Shown here piece after piece: positions 35,534 through 44,394 of a stretch of DNA of 64,000 nucleotides. The stretch lies in contig CAKKNE010000001.1 of NCBI GenBank assembly GCA_918797485.1, forward strand, positions 4,278,001-4,342,000. The letters are read 5' to 3'. A program made the position numbers and the translations under genes. Source of the DNA: Pelagomonas calceolata. Its lineage: Eukaryota; Sar; Pelagophyceae; Pelagomonadales; Pelagomonadaceae. The notes under the pieces were generated by a model that saw only the letters and a list, made by a program, of their open reading frames with translations, had not been told where the DNA came from and ran no database searches. The stretch's first letter is position 1. Each line of letters opens with the position of its first letter.

Positions 35534-38053
35534 TTACCACACATAGTACCAATATCCGTAGTCATCGTCGTACTCGGAGTACGTCGCGTTGACGGCGAGC
35601 GAGGCGGTGCCTAGCGACCGCCCGTCTTCGAGGGACGTCTTGGCGACGAAGTTGTCCGAGAACGTGTAGACGGCGTCGCCGCGGCGCAGCGACCGCGTGA
35701 CGTGGCCGCCCGAGGAAGCCGAGCTCCGCTGGGAGTAGGCCCACCAGTAGTTGTTGTTGTCGTCGTCGTCCTCGTCCCAGAATTCGGGACTCAAATGCGT
35801 CACGTTGCCCAACGGATTTAGGGCGACATCCAGCCTGTGTGGAAATCAAATATCAAGCGCCCCATGCCATTGACGCGCCATGGTCCTTGTGACCGCGTCT
35901 GCTCAATGGTGTGGAGATTCTACGTCATCGACGCGACGTTGTCCCCGGAACGGCGGCAGCTCGATGGCGTGGAGGTTCACAAAGGTCTCCGCAATAATCT
36001 AACTCACTGGTTAATTTCCACACAGCATCCAACATGAGTAACCCTTGGAAGTAGTTCGCGCCCGTCGCCCAGACCGACGTATCGGTGGAGCCCCGTTCTT
36101 TCGCGAGCGCCAGCGACGCGAGTTGGGCAGGCACGGCGAAGATTCCCGGCGAGGCGACGCCGGCGGCGCGTAGGTCGCTCGCGGACCAGAACTGGAAGGC
36201 CTTGGCGTCGTCTAGGGCCTCGGAGTCCGAGCCGCGGTCAGCGACAACGAGCACGGCGGCCTGGCGCGGATTGAGCTCGTCAGAGACGTCGAACAGCGAG
36301 AACTGGAGGCCCCGCTCCGTGCCCGTCTCCGGGTCCGCGTCGCGGCCCACTCCTATCATATGGGTGGCGTTGACCGGGTGGAGGTACGACGAGAAGCCCG
36401 GGATCTTGAGCTCGCCCAGCACCTTCGGGACCGCATCGTCGAGAGAAATGACGAACAACCTGTGCGCAAATCAATCAGTGAGTCGGGTGCGGCCGCCACG
36501 CCATCGAAGCGAGCGCCGTCACAGTTTGATTTATGCACCGAGAACAACGGATCAGTCTGCACAAAGGTCACCAAATAACACCTATCCGTAGTAAAGCGCA
36601 CGGCCTTGATGGTCTCGCCCGGCGCGAGGCCCTCGACGGCACCTACTTCGTTGCCTGCCGCGTCGAAGGCGTAGAGGTTGTTGCTCGTGTCGAACCACCA
36701 GCCCGAGACCGCCCTCGACGTCGTCGCTGCCCTAAACATCCCGTCCGCCTCGCTCATGGCGTACTGATTGAGTAGCTGGCCTGGGGCCCACATCATCGTG
36801 TCGAAGGCGACCTCTGGACCACTTAACCGCAGCTTCAGGAACACGGAACGTGTATAGGAAGCGCTCTGATAGTAGGTCCACTCCGCCAGCACGAGGTAAA
36901 TATTGTTTCGGGAGGCGTAGACCGCGCCGTCGGCGGCTTTGCCAGCAATGACCTGGAACGTCGTTTCTGCGTCTACGTCGTCCATATCAATCGCGGCCAC
37001 CACCGTAAAGTCGTCTAAGTTTTCAGATACGGTATTGAGGAACACGACCTCGTCGCACGCCACGGCCGGCTCCATCCACGTCGAGTTTTCGCGCTGGTAG
37101 AAGGGCACGCTGGACCGGGGGTCGGCCCAGTACGTCCGCCTGGCGAGCACCAAATAAGCGTACGAGTCGACCTTTCGCGCGCTCACGTAGGAGCCCTCGA
37201 TAATTTGCCGTCGCAGCAGTACGGGCGCCGGATTGGTGATGTCGAAGGTCAGGACCACCGTCGCGGGCTCACCTTTATTACAGTAGTCGTAGTCGTCGCT
37301 TTTCGCATCGGTATCGTCGTAGATCACCTCAGCGCTCCCGTAGAGGAGTAGCACGTCACCTTGCACGAACATGGCCTCGGGCGTCGTCGCCAGCGGTTCC
37401 AGGTCTACAGAAGCGACGAGTTCGAGACCGTCCACTCCGTCCTCCACCACGGACAGGCGATAGGCGCAGTCCTCCAACGACCCGTCGTCCTCGCGCTCGC
37501 CGCCCCGTATCTCCCCGACCTTGTAGATGAAGTCGCCGGACGTCTTGACCGTGTCCGCCTCGTCGACGCCTTCCTCCTGCACGTTCGTGCCCGAGAAGTC
37601 CTCTGAGGTAGGGGTGTCCTCGGCGCCGCCGTCCTCGGCCGTCGCGAAGACGGGCCCGCCCCGCAGCCAGCCGTCGCGGCTCCGGCAGCGGCCGCCCCGG
37701 ACCTCCTTGATGCGGCGCGGGGCGTTGTCGGCGCCGCCCCTCGCGGGGCAGGGGCCCGACGACTCGCGCGCGGCGAGGAGTTGGGCGCAGTCATCATACG
37801 TCGCCACGGTCAGCGGCGGCGACGACGCGAAGGCGGCGGCGTAGGCGGCGGCGACGCCGGGGCTGTCGCTATGGTTGTTCTTTTTGCCGTCGCTCGTCGT
37901 GAGCACGATTGCGATCGTTACGACGCCTGCGACGAGCACCGCGGCCGCCAAGCATAGTGCTATGCGCAGCCCGTGGCCCCCAGCCTTTGCCGGCTTATCG
38001 GTTTGGTGCTCCGGCAGGATGCTCGTGGCCTTCTTGGTTGGGGAGGGCAGCAT
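35534..38053 (-). CDS. Type II membrane protein with C-terminal beta-propeller (Beta_propel family)
   Basis: Three exons, 36549..38053, 36034..36459 and 35534..35834, sum to exactly 744 codons. A short cytoplasmic N-terminus is followed by one helix (IALCLAAAVLVAGVVTIAIV). The extracellular part carries the SGTNVQEEGVDEADTVKT hallmark, then FIYKVGE, SAYLVLARRTYW-like blades and, across two splice junctions, QTDPLFVISLDD, LGELKIPGFSSYLHPV and SDNFVAKTSLEDGRSL. This is the 'secreted protein with C-terminal beta-propeller' family otherwise best known from bacteria and archaea. The ATG at 38092 is an alternative start. The introns are introner elements. Confidence 0.85.
35835..36033 (-). mobile_element. 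Introner element, longest copy (199-base intron)
   Basis: On the plus strand the element begins CTGTGTGGAAAT and ends ATTTCCACACAG: perfect 12-base inverted termini. Flanks GTTGGATG and GCTGGATG (minus strand) are an 8-base target duplication with one mismatch. The GT donor lies inside the first copy and the AG acceptor is the element's end. Splicing gives L-L-M-L-D-V-A in frame (phase 2). Inside are three GATGGCGTGGA-like cores and one CATTGACGCGCC. It looks like the best-preserved copy. Confidence 0.92.
36460..36548 (-). mobile_element. Introner element, 89-base intron
   Basis: The minus-strand donor GTTGTTCT and the first exon bases GTTGTTCG form an 8-base target duplication with one mismatch. 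Plus-strand termini CTGTGCGCAAATCAA and TTTGATTTATGCAC are imperfect inverted repeats, a subtype of the CTGTGTGGAAAT end. The core ACGCCATCGAAGCGAG is present. Splicing restores TDPLFVISLDD, a family hallmark (phase 2). Confidence 0.9.
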
Positions 38054-38111
38054 GATCAGCTGCCCGTAGTCATGCCTGAGCGTGAGAAGCATTTTGGGAT
38101 TATATTTCTGA

Positions 38112-38133
38112 GCTAGCGGCAGTAACACACGAG
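38112..38133 (+). promoter_or_regulatory. Recurrent CTAG dyad motif, copy i
   Basis: GCTAGCG, GCA, GTAACACACGAG. One change (T to G) in the right CTAG. It lies in the divergent promoter between the beta-propeller gene and the SAP-domain gene. Confidence 0.55.
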
Positions 38134-38252
38134 CCACCGGAGTGCATCGCGGGTGAAGCATTTGACCAGCCCATCTGCCCCATTCCCACAGCGAACAACA
38201 CTTTCGCTGAGCCAAAATAATCGTGCATCCGCGTGGGACCCCTGCGCCTACG

Positions 38253-39293
38253 ATGCCGCCGCGCAAGCGAGCGGCCAAGGCCAAGGCTGAAGACGGCCCG
38301 GCCAAAAAGAAGCCCGCGAGACGAGCCGCAGCGGCGGCTAGCGAGGCGACTGAGGTCGAGGCCCCGCCGGCCAAGCCAGCATCAAAGCCAGCAGCACGGC
38401 CGCGCAAGCGCGCGGCAGCCGCCGAGGCGCCCGCACCGCCGCCGGCGAAACGCGCTGCCCCGGCTTCCGCCTTTGACGAGACCGAGGCGACGAAGGCCGC
38501 CAAAAAACTGACAGTGCCCAAGCTCCGCGCCGCGCTCGAGGCCGCGGGCGCCGACACGAAGGGCCTCAAGGCGGCACTCGTCGAGCGCCTCGTCGCCACG
38601 CAGCGCGCCGCGTCCGCGGATGGGGAAGCGACTACGCCAACCCCCGCGGAAGCTGAGGCCCCCGCGCCGTCGCGCAAGCGCAAGGGCCCGCCCGTCCTCT
38701 ACTCGGCCCCGGCCCGGCAGCCGGCCAAGCTCACGCGCGCCGCGCAAGCCGAGATCTCGGGCGCGCTCTCCCCCGACGTCGGCGGACGGCGCGGCGCGCC
38801 CTTCGAGGCCGACGCGCCGCCGGCCCCCGCGCCGGCGCCCGCGCCCGCGCCGCCGCGCGACCCGGACGCGTACCACGTCGACGTCGACCCGCGGCCGCCG
38901 GCGAACCGCGTCGCCGCGCCGGCCGCCGCGGCGCCGGCGCCCGCCGCGCCCGCGCCCGCGCCGCCACCCGCGGCGGCGCCGGCGCCCGCCTCCCGACCGC
39001 CGCCGCCGCTCGCGCCGCCGCCGCCCGGCGTGCGCGCCTGGGACCCGGCGACGGACGCGTCGGCGCCGAGCTTCGGCCTCGCCGTGCCCGCGCGCGCGCC
39101 CGCCGCCGCGAACGTGTCGCCCATGTCGCCGTGGTTCCTCTGCGGCGGGCCGCCGCCTCTCGCCAAGCAGCACGGCCCCGCGTCGGCCGGGCGGCCGGAC
39201 GCGGCCGACGTGCTGCGCCGCGTCCGCGACGAGGCCCAGGCCGCGGGCCGGCTCGGCGACGTCCTCCGCGGCGCGCTCGAGACGCGCACCTAG
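38253..39293 (+). CDS. SAP-domain, Ala/Pro-rich basic nuclear-type protein
   Basis: 346 residues from the ATG at 38253. The first ~75 residues are Lys/Ala-rich with PRKR and RKRK signals. Residues ~85-115 (LTVPKLRAALEAAGADTKGL, KAALVERLVA) match the SAP helix-extension-helix that binds AT-rich or structured DNA. The remainder is Ala/Pro repeat (PAPAPAPAPAPPRDPDAYHV) with a short C-terminal helix (DVLRRVRDEAQAAGRLGDVL). A chromatin or RNA-processing role is inferred from SAP only. Confidence 0.7.
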   Translation: MPPRKRAAKAKAEDGPAKKKPARRAAAAASEATEVEAPPAKPASKPAARPRKRAAAAEAPAPPPAKRAAPASAFDETEATKAAKKLTVPKLRAALEAAGADTKGLKAALVERLVATQRAASADGEATTPTPAEAEAPAPSRKRKGPPVLYSAPARQPAKLTRAAQAEISGALSPDVGGRRGAPFEADAPPAPAPAPAPAPPRDPDAYHVDVDPRPPANRVAAPAAAAPAPAAPAPAPPPAAAPAPASRPPPPLAPPPPGVRAWDPATDASAPSFGLAVPARAPAAANVSPMSPWFLCGGPPPLAKQHGPASAGRPDAADVLRRVRDEAQAAGRLGDVLRGALETRT

Positions 39294-39326
39294 CTAACTT
39301 AACTTATACGTAGTACATCACACATA

Positions 39327-40541
39327 TCATTCGCCCGGCGTATCCAGCGTGGCCGGCTGCTGCGGTGCCACACCGGGTGCAGGCTCGACAGGTTCCGGCG
39401 CGGCCGGAGCACTCACTACCTCTGGCGCCTCAGAAAGGTCGATGACTCCCTCCGCGGCGTCGCCGAGGAACAGCCGCGGCACGCAGCCGTGCCGGCCGTC
39501 TTCCGGCATGGCAAACAGTGCCGTTTCCAACACTTCGACCTCGGCGTCGACCGCCACGACCGTCGCTTCGAGCGCCGTGGCCCGTTCCCGCAGGACCTGC
39601 GTGGAAGTCAACCAGTGAGTCTCCGTCACCTTTACGCCATCGAGCAGAATGTATGAAATTCGATTTCCACACGGGCGCAGGACGGCCGGCGCGTGCAGCG
39701 GATACCACTTCGCCGCACTCCGCCCGAGCGAGAGCAGCTTCACCACGCCGCGCCGCGCGGCCTCGCCGCCGTCGACGAACAGCGCCTTCAGAGCGGGCCG
39801 CTCAAAGAGCGCCGCCGCCAGCGCGTCCGTCGACGCGACGATGGCGTCGCGGGCGGCGTCCGCGGCAGCGCCGACGCCGCTGATCACTAGATCCTCGCGC
39901 TCGCGTTCCTCCGCCGCCCGCCTTTCCGCTAGCGCTTCGGCGTCGGCCTCCGCGGCGACGCGCGCGGCATCTACGGCCCGGCACTCCGCCACGAGCGCCG
40001 CGTCGTTGTCGGCCCGCGACGCCGCCAGCGCTCGTTCCAACTCGTCCTCCGGGGCGCTCGCCGCGCGCGCCGCCGCCAGCGCGCGCGCCAGGTCCACGGG
40101 CGGGTTGGCTGCCGACGGCGGCGCCTCGATGCCCGCCTCGGCGCGCGACAGGGCCAGCGCGCGCTGCAGGTCGTCCTCGGCGTCGCCGGCTGTGGCCGCC
40201 ATGGACAGCTCGAGCGCGCGGCGCAGGGCGTCCGGGGCGACCACGCCTTGCTGCTGCGGTGGCGGTATCTGTGGCCGCGGTGGCGCCGGCGCGGGTGGCG
40301 TTGGTCGTCGCTGCGGCGCCGGCGCCGGCGGACGCGGCCGCGCCGGCGCCGGCGCGACGCGCTGCGGCCGCCGCTTTTTTGCTTTCCGGGCGGCTGGTAC
40401 GTTCCGGCGCTCGAGCGCTTCGAGCATCCGTCGGCGCCGCGTTCCCGGCGAGACGTCGGCCGCCGACGCCGTAGTTGTGGATGTGGTCGACGCAGTCGAC
40501 TCGGACGCCTCAGAACGCGCGCTGGAGGGTGGGTCGCTCAT
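39327..40541 (-). CDS. Ubiquitin-interacting-motif (UIM) protein
   Basis: Two exons, 39684..40541 and 39327..39596, give 375 residues. After a Pro/Arg-rich start there are three to four UIM-like helices: DALRRALELSMAAT, DDLQRALALSRAEA, VDLARALAAARAAS, DELERALAASRADN (consensus acidic-x-x-Ala-x-x-x-Ser). These bind ubiquitin. The C-terminal region (FERPALKALFVDGGEAARRG; HAPAVLRERATALEATVVAV) has no family that I know. The intron contains no stop and is a multiple of three, so the unspliced frame also reads through. A TATA-like TATAAATG overlaps the start codon on the minus strand. Confidence 0.68.
   Translation of the reverse strand: MSDPPSSARSEASESTASTTSTTTASAADVSPGTRRRRMLEALERRNVPAARKAKKRRPQRVAPAPARPRPPAPAPQRRPTPPAPAPPRPQIPPPQQQGVVAPDALRRALELSMAATAGDAEDDLQRALALSRAEAGIEAPPSAANPPVDLARALAAARAASAPEDELERALAASRADNDAALVAECRAVDAARVAAEADAEALAERRAAEEREREDLVISGVGAAADAARDAIVASTDALAAALFERPALKALFVDGGEAARRGVVKLLSLGRSAAKWYPLHAPAVLRPCGNRISYILLDGVKVTETHWLTSTQVLRERATALEATVVAVDAEVEVLETALFAMPEDGRHGCVPRLFLGDAAEGVIDLSEAPEVVSAPAAPEPVEPAPGVAPQQPATLDTPGE
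39597..39683 (-). mobile_element. Introner element with perfect 8-base target duplication
   Basis: GTCCTGCG occurs on both sides, exactly: the first copy provides the GT donor and the second begins the next exon. Element ends are CCGTGTGGAAATC and GACTTCCACGCAG, inverted with two mismatches. The core CTCGATGGCGTAA is present. The intron is 87 bases, phase 0, with an open frame, so a gene finder would keep it as coding. The exact duplication suggests a recent insertion. Confidence 0.9.
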
Positions 40542-40630
40542 TTATACGCTCCACGCGCCGCGCCGCGCCGCTGAGATTGATCCTTGTGAGCGCCGCACGC
40601 AGTGCGCCCGCGCAGTGACTAGTTCAGGCT

Positions 40631-40721
40631 GGGCGCTGGTGGTGGGGCGTCGGTCTGGTGCCGCAGCGCGTTGATGTGGTTGCGTACCTCGGTCTTGGAT
40701 TGCTTGGCACAGTGCTGCTGC
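40631..40721 (-). pseudogene. Duplicated 5' fragment of the FEN1-like gene
   Basis: 91 bases match 41988..42077 with about six differences. In minus-strand frame it still reads QQHCAKQSKTEVRNHINALR, as in the neighbouring nuclease gene. It lies between the 3' end of that gene and the start of the UIM gene, has no continuing frame and looks like the stub of a truncated tandem copy. Confidence 0.75.
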
Positions 40722-40831
40722 TTCTCTCCCGTTGCCGGCGGCTTTTTGGTGCTAGTGGCTCTATCGCTGGGTCGAGCTACATCGTCTACATCGTCTCACT
40801 TAAAGAGAAGCCGAAACCCCCCCTCTCTAAG

Positions 40832-42118
40832 CTAAAGCATCGTGATGTTGTCCCGCGTCCAGTCGCGGAAGGCGCGGAGCTCGGTGCGTTCGGTCGCCGT
40901 GAGTCTCTCGTAGCGTTCGAGGATGGCGTTCGCTCCATCGCGGCCTTTGTTCGACAGGCCCAGGACGCCGCGGCGATTTGCCCCCAGGAAGGTGTTGTTG
41001 AAGTCGGACGTCATGTGGTGGTCGAGCATGTCGAGGATGTCGGAGCTGCCGCCCGGACCGGGTGTCGGCCCGCACTTGCGGATCTGGACGAGCGCGGGGA
41101 GGACGTAGTCCTCGACGAGCTCGAGCTTCGAGTTCGCACCGCAGGCGGCGCCGGCGTTGTTTGGGTTCCTCATCATCTGATACAAGACGCACGGGTTGGT
41201 GGCGTCGAGGCGCGACTTGCGCTTCTTGACCCGGTCCGACGTTAAGCGGCCGAGGGCCGCGAAGACGGCGAGGACGTCGCGGGCGGCGTCCTTGTCCGCG
41301 GCGACGGGAGGCAAAATCGGCAAAATACCTCGGTCCATCAAGCACTGGTCACGGTCGAAGAGGCAGACGACGGGCGTCCGCTGGTCCTTCCGGCCGTCCT
41401 TGAAGTGGAGGCCGACGATGGACTTGGGCGAATTTACGTACACGTCGCAGTCCGTCGAGTACGCGCACGCCACCTTGTGGCCCTCGAAGCCATCGCGGAC
41501 GAGTTCCGCGACCTTCGCGTCGGCGTTCGAGGTCCAGGCCTGCACGCACCGGACCCCGCGGCTCGTCAGCTCGCCGTACAGCCATTCGCAGATCTGGTAG
41601 AACTCCAGCCGACCGTCGCCTACGGCGTAGCGGACCGGCCCGTGCGGCCCCGCGGCCACCGAAGGGTCGCGGAAGCCGCCCGTCGCGTTCTCCGAGTTGA
41701 AATAGTTGGCTGCGAGGTTCATGTCGAAGACGGCGATGGGCCCGTCGAAGCCGCAGTCCATCAAGAAACTAAATGCGCGGTCCGTCGTGTTTTTGGCCTC
41801 CTGTTTCTGCTGGTCTAGGGGCGGTTTCGGCGGCGTGATGCACTCGTCTGGGAACCGCTTCGACGCCCACGCGAGGGCGAGGGGCCCCATGTCGACCGCG
41901 ACGAGGATCTGGCGGCGCTGCCCGCCCTGGCCCACGGGCCGCGGCGCGGCGGTTCCGCGCGGCCGGCTGAAGACTGAGAGGCGACCGGGCGCTGGTGGTG
42001 GGGTGTCGGTCTGCTGGCGGAGCGCGTTGATGTGGTTGCGTACCTCGGTCTTGGATTGCTTGGCGCAGTGCTGCTGCATCGATCTGTGGACCAGCCATCG
42101 AAACTCGTCGACGCCCAT
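40832..42118 (-). CDS. FEN1/XPG-like PIN-domain nuclease
   Basis: 428 residues. MGVDEFRWLVHRSMQQ resembles the MGIxGL start of FEN1-type 5' nucleases, which fixes the start at 42118. After a basic, proline-rich insert the PIN core is visible: ILVAVDMGPLALAWASKRFP (D76), GPIAVFDMN (D132), LTSRGVRCVQAWTSNADAKV (the EADA position, here NADAK) and VACAYSTDCDVYVNS (D223, D225). Acidic residues are mostly kept. The C-terminal half (LLGAN-like, DDHMTSD region) is not recognised, and the helix-hairpin-helix is not obvious. It may act on branched DNA or RNA. A 5' piece is duplicated downstream at 40631..40721. Confidence 0.68.
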   Translation of the reverse strand: MGVDEFRWLVHRSMQQHCAKQSKTEVRNHINALRQQTDTPPPAPGRLSVFSRPRGTAAPRPVGQGGQRRQILVAVDMGPLALAWASKRFPDECITPPKPPLDQQKQEAKNTTDRAFSFLMDCGFDGPIAVFDMNLAANYFNSENATGGFRDPSVAAGPHGPVRYAVGDGRLEFYQICEWLYGELTSRGVRCVQAWTSNADAKVAELVRDGFEGHKVACAYSTDCDVYVNSPKSIVGLHFKDGRKDQRTPVVCLFDRDQCLMDRGILPILPPVAADKDAARDVLAVFAALGRLTSDRVKKRKSRLDATNPCVLYQMMRNPNNAGAACGANSKLELVEDYVLPALVQIRKCGPTPGPGGSSDILDMLDHHMTSDFNNTFLGANRRGVLGLSNKGRDGANAILERYERLTATERTELRAFRDWTRDNITML

Positions 42119-42217
42119 GGTCCGACGGAGCTGATATATGATCACGGCTGCAAAGCGGAGCGCGGGGCAGCTATCGCGCGCGGCAAGGCACACCAGGGGA
42201 CGAGGCCAAGGCTTGCT

Positions 42218-42240
42218 CTAGTGTCTTACAGGCCGCTAGC
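42218..42240 (-). promoter_or_regulatory. Recurrent CTAG dyad motif, copy g
   Basis: CTAGTGTCTTAC, AGGC, CGCTAGC. It is 100 bases 5' of the nuclease gene in a 533-base divergent gap. The rest of the gap (to 42651) shows a poly-A run near 42626 and no gene. Confidence 0.65.
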
Positions 42241-42651
42241 GTCAAGCCCTGGCTGGCGCCGCGACGCCTCGAACCCGAGGCCGAGGCCTCGCGCCAGTTG
42301 GGAGCGGTGCACCGAGGATGTAGTGGGAGCTCCTGGAGGTCGAGTTTGCTGATGCGCGCCGACCGGCACGGAGCAAAGCCGCAGATAGCTCCCCCTTTAA
42401 TGGCTCCGGGGAGTACCAGTCCGCCTTTGACCTATGCTTCGTCGAGGCAAAATGGCTTTTTTTCAAGGCCGTGTGGAAAAAACGGGTTTCTCAGGTCAAT
42501 ACACATCGCCTTTACTCACCGCTTGGGAGGCGCAAAACCTCGTCTCGCGCGCTGTCCGCACACGCGAGGACGCCCGTGCACGAATTCAGTCGGCGCGTAC
42601 GCACGACAGCAAAATCAGCACTGAAAAAAAAAATTGACCTGAATTGATAAT

Positions 42652-44118
42652 ATGGCCGAGGAGCCGCCGAAACGGCGCCTGGTGGTCACGGAGGTGACGC
42701 GGGGCCGCAACGGCGGGCCGGGCATCCTGGCCCTCGGGCTCGGGGCGCCGCGCGCGGCACCGGCCGCGGTCGGCGCGGGTCGCCGCGGCGCCGCGCAACC
42801 GCCGCCGCCGCCGCTCTTCAAGTTGCGCTCGGACTTCGCCAAGCAAGCAGAGGAAGAAGATGGAACTCCTGTGATCGACATCTGCAAGAAGGCCGAGGCG
42901 TGCATCTGTCTGTCGACGGTCGGCGCGCTGTGCCACGACCAGGCCACGGCCGCGGCCATAGAGTGTGCCTACGGCGCGCCGCTGCTCTACAACGGCCAGG
43001 TCGTGTTATTAGACCGCGAGGCCGTCGAGGGCTGCGTCAACGACTGGATCGACCGTATCGAGGATCGTGATCTTGAGATATGGACGGGGTTGACTCCCAT
43101 TAATGGCAGCCTCGCGTCGGCTGCCGAGGTCTTCAACAAAAGCACGGACCCCTTTTACGCCTTCTCGGACGTGTTCGTGCCGGAGTCTGAGACGCGCGAG
43201 AGGATCAAGGACCGGCCCAAGGACCGCAAGGACACCATTCTCGCGCGGTTGCGAAGCGGTGCGTCTGGCGAATGCGGTCACATGCACGTGACGACGGTTG
43301 TCTACGTGGAGCGCCTCGGCCGGTACGTCAAGGCGTCGCTCGCTTTTCAGTCGCGGAAAGCCATATTGACCAACATGCGCATCTATCCAACGTCGCGAGT
43401 GGCCTTGGTAGGACGCTTGAGGGAGTTTGCGGCGGCGCGGAACGACAACAAACTCCTCGAGCGATTGGCACCGGGGGTCATTTCGAGCAACCACCCGAAC
43501 AACTTCGGCATCATCGAGCTGAAGGCGCACAAGAAGAGTGAGTTCAAGCGTCATGAAAAGGGAGTCTCAGGAACGACTCCGCTACAAACTGCGGCGGACA
43601 ACCTCTACCAGACGATGTTCAAGGAGGGCGCAGCGGCGAAGGAAATGGTCGAGAGCTTCTCGGCCAAATTGCGCGACGACTTCCAGCAGTTCGGCATGGA
43701 CCTGGACAACATCCAGGAGCACCTCGTCGGCGGCGTCGACGTCCGGGAGGGCTTCGAGGTCTTCGACCTGGTCGCGCACGCGTTCACGGACGACGACGGC
43801 GCCGCCACGCGCGCCGAAAGGCACGCCCGGGACCACGCCGACGAGATGGACGTGTTCTGCAACGAATTTGCAGTGATGCCGACTTCCCACACGCTGCCCT
43901 TCCTCTTCGACGACGTCGCGCAGCAGACGTTCAAGGCCTTCGGCGTCGCGCTCCGCTCGCGGATCTCCCAGCTGCCCGCGACCTGTCTGACCTGGCCTGA
44001 CCCGGCCGACGACGACGCCGACGACTTGATCCCCGACTTCCCGCCGGGGGGCGGGGACGACGAGATCCACGTGTTCCACCACATGTCGTCCATCGAGCTC
44101 GAGAACTACGAGGCGTGA
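42652..44118 (+). CDS. Large protein of unknown function
   Basis: 488 residues, intronless, with normal local codon use. After a basic Ala/Pro-rich start it has KLRSDFAKQAEEEDGTPVID, a cysteine pair region (KKAEACICLSTVGALCHDQA), GECGHMHVTTVVYVERLGRY, SNHPNNFGIIELKAHKKSEF, a helical part (LYQTMFKEGAAAKEMVESFS) and an acidic tail (DPADDDADDLIPDFPPGGGD). I recognise no domain. It is divergently paired with the FEN1-like gene. Coding by length and structure. Confidence 0.6.
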   Translation: MAEEPPKRRLVVTEVTRGRNGGPGILALGLGAPRAAPAAVGAGRRGAAQPPPPPLFKLRSDFAKQAEEEDGTPVIDICKKAEACICLSTVGALCHDQATAAAIECAYGAPLLYNGQVVLLDREAVEGCVNDWIDRIEDRDLEIWTGLTPINGSLASAAEVFNKSTDPFYAFSDVFVPESETRERIKDRPKDRKDTILARLRSGASGECGHMHVTTVVYVERLGRYVKASLAFQSRKAILTNMRIYPTSRVALVGRLREFAAARNDNKLLERLAPGVISSNHPNNFGIIELKAHKKSEFKRHEKGVSGTTPLQTAADNLYQTMFKEGAAAKEMVESFSAKLRDDFQQFGMDLDNIQEHLVGGVDVREGFEVFDLVAHAFTDDDGAATRAERHARDHADEMDVFCNEFAVMPTSHTLPFLFDDVAQQTFKAFGVALRSRISQLPATCLTWPDPADDDADDLIPDFPPGGGDDEIHVFHHMSSIELENYEA

Positions 44119-44232
44119 GGTCCCGGCGCCTCCGTCGTTGTGACTCGTAAGTCTTGTATTTCAACACGACTGCGCTTCGGCCGCTGCAGGCTGTAAGGTG
44201 CCAAAAAGCTGAGGCGGCAAGACCTGGTCGAC

Positions 44233-44253
44233 CTAGCTTCGTAGACCTACTAG
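44233..44253 (+). promoter_or_regulatory. Degenerate CTAG dyad motif
   Basis: CTAGCTTC, GTAGACCTACTAG. Spacing (21 bases between CTAG ends) and the GTA.AC..ACTAG arm match the recurrent motif, with two to three changes. It is 142 bases 5' of the GT31 gene. Confidence 0.35.
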
Positions 44254-44394
44254 GATAGGCCAAAACTTTGCCAAAAGTGCGCACAGCTCGAGCGGAGCAC
44301 AGCGGTGCGCGGGCTGCTCCGGACAGACCGAGCGCGCGCTCCCACGCGATTCTGCGCTGCCCAAGACCAAGCACGCGACACATACGCTGCCCCA

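Noticed and set aside
42006-42052. A possible intron in the FEN1-like gene starting GTACGC after ACC GAG, similar to the Sel1 gene donor
   Set aside because: The available acceptor breaks the frame, and the duplicated copy includes exon sequence on both sides, so segmental duplication explains the likeness better.
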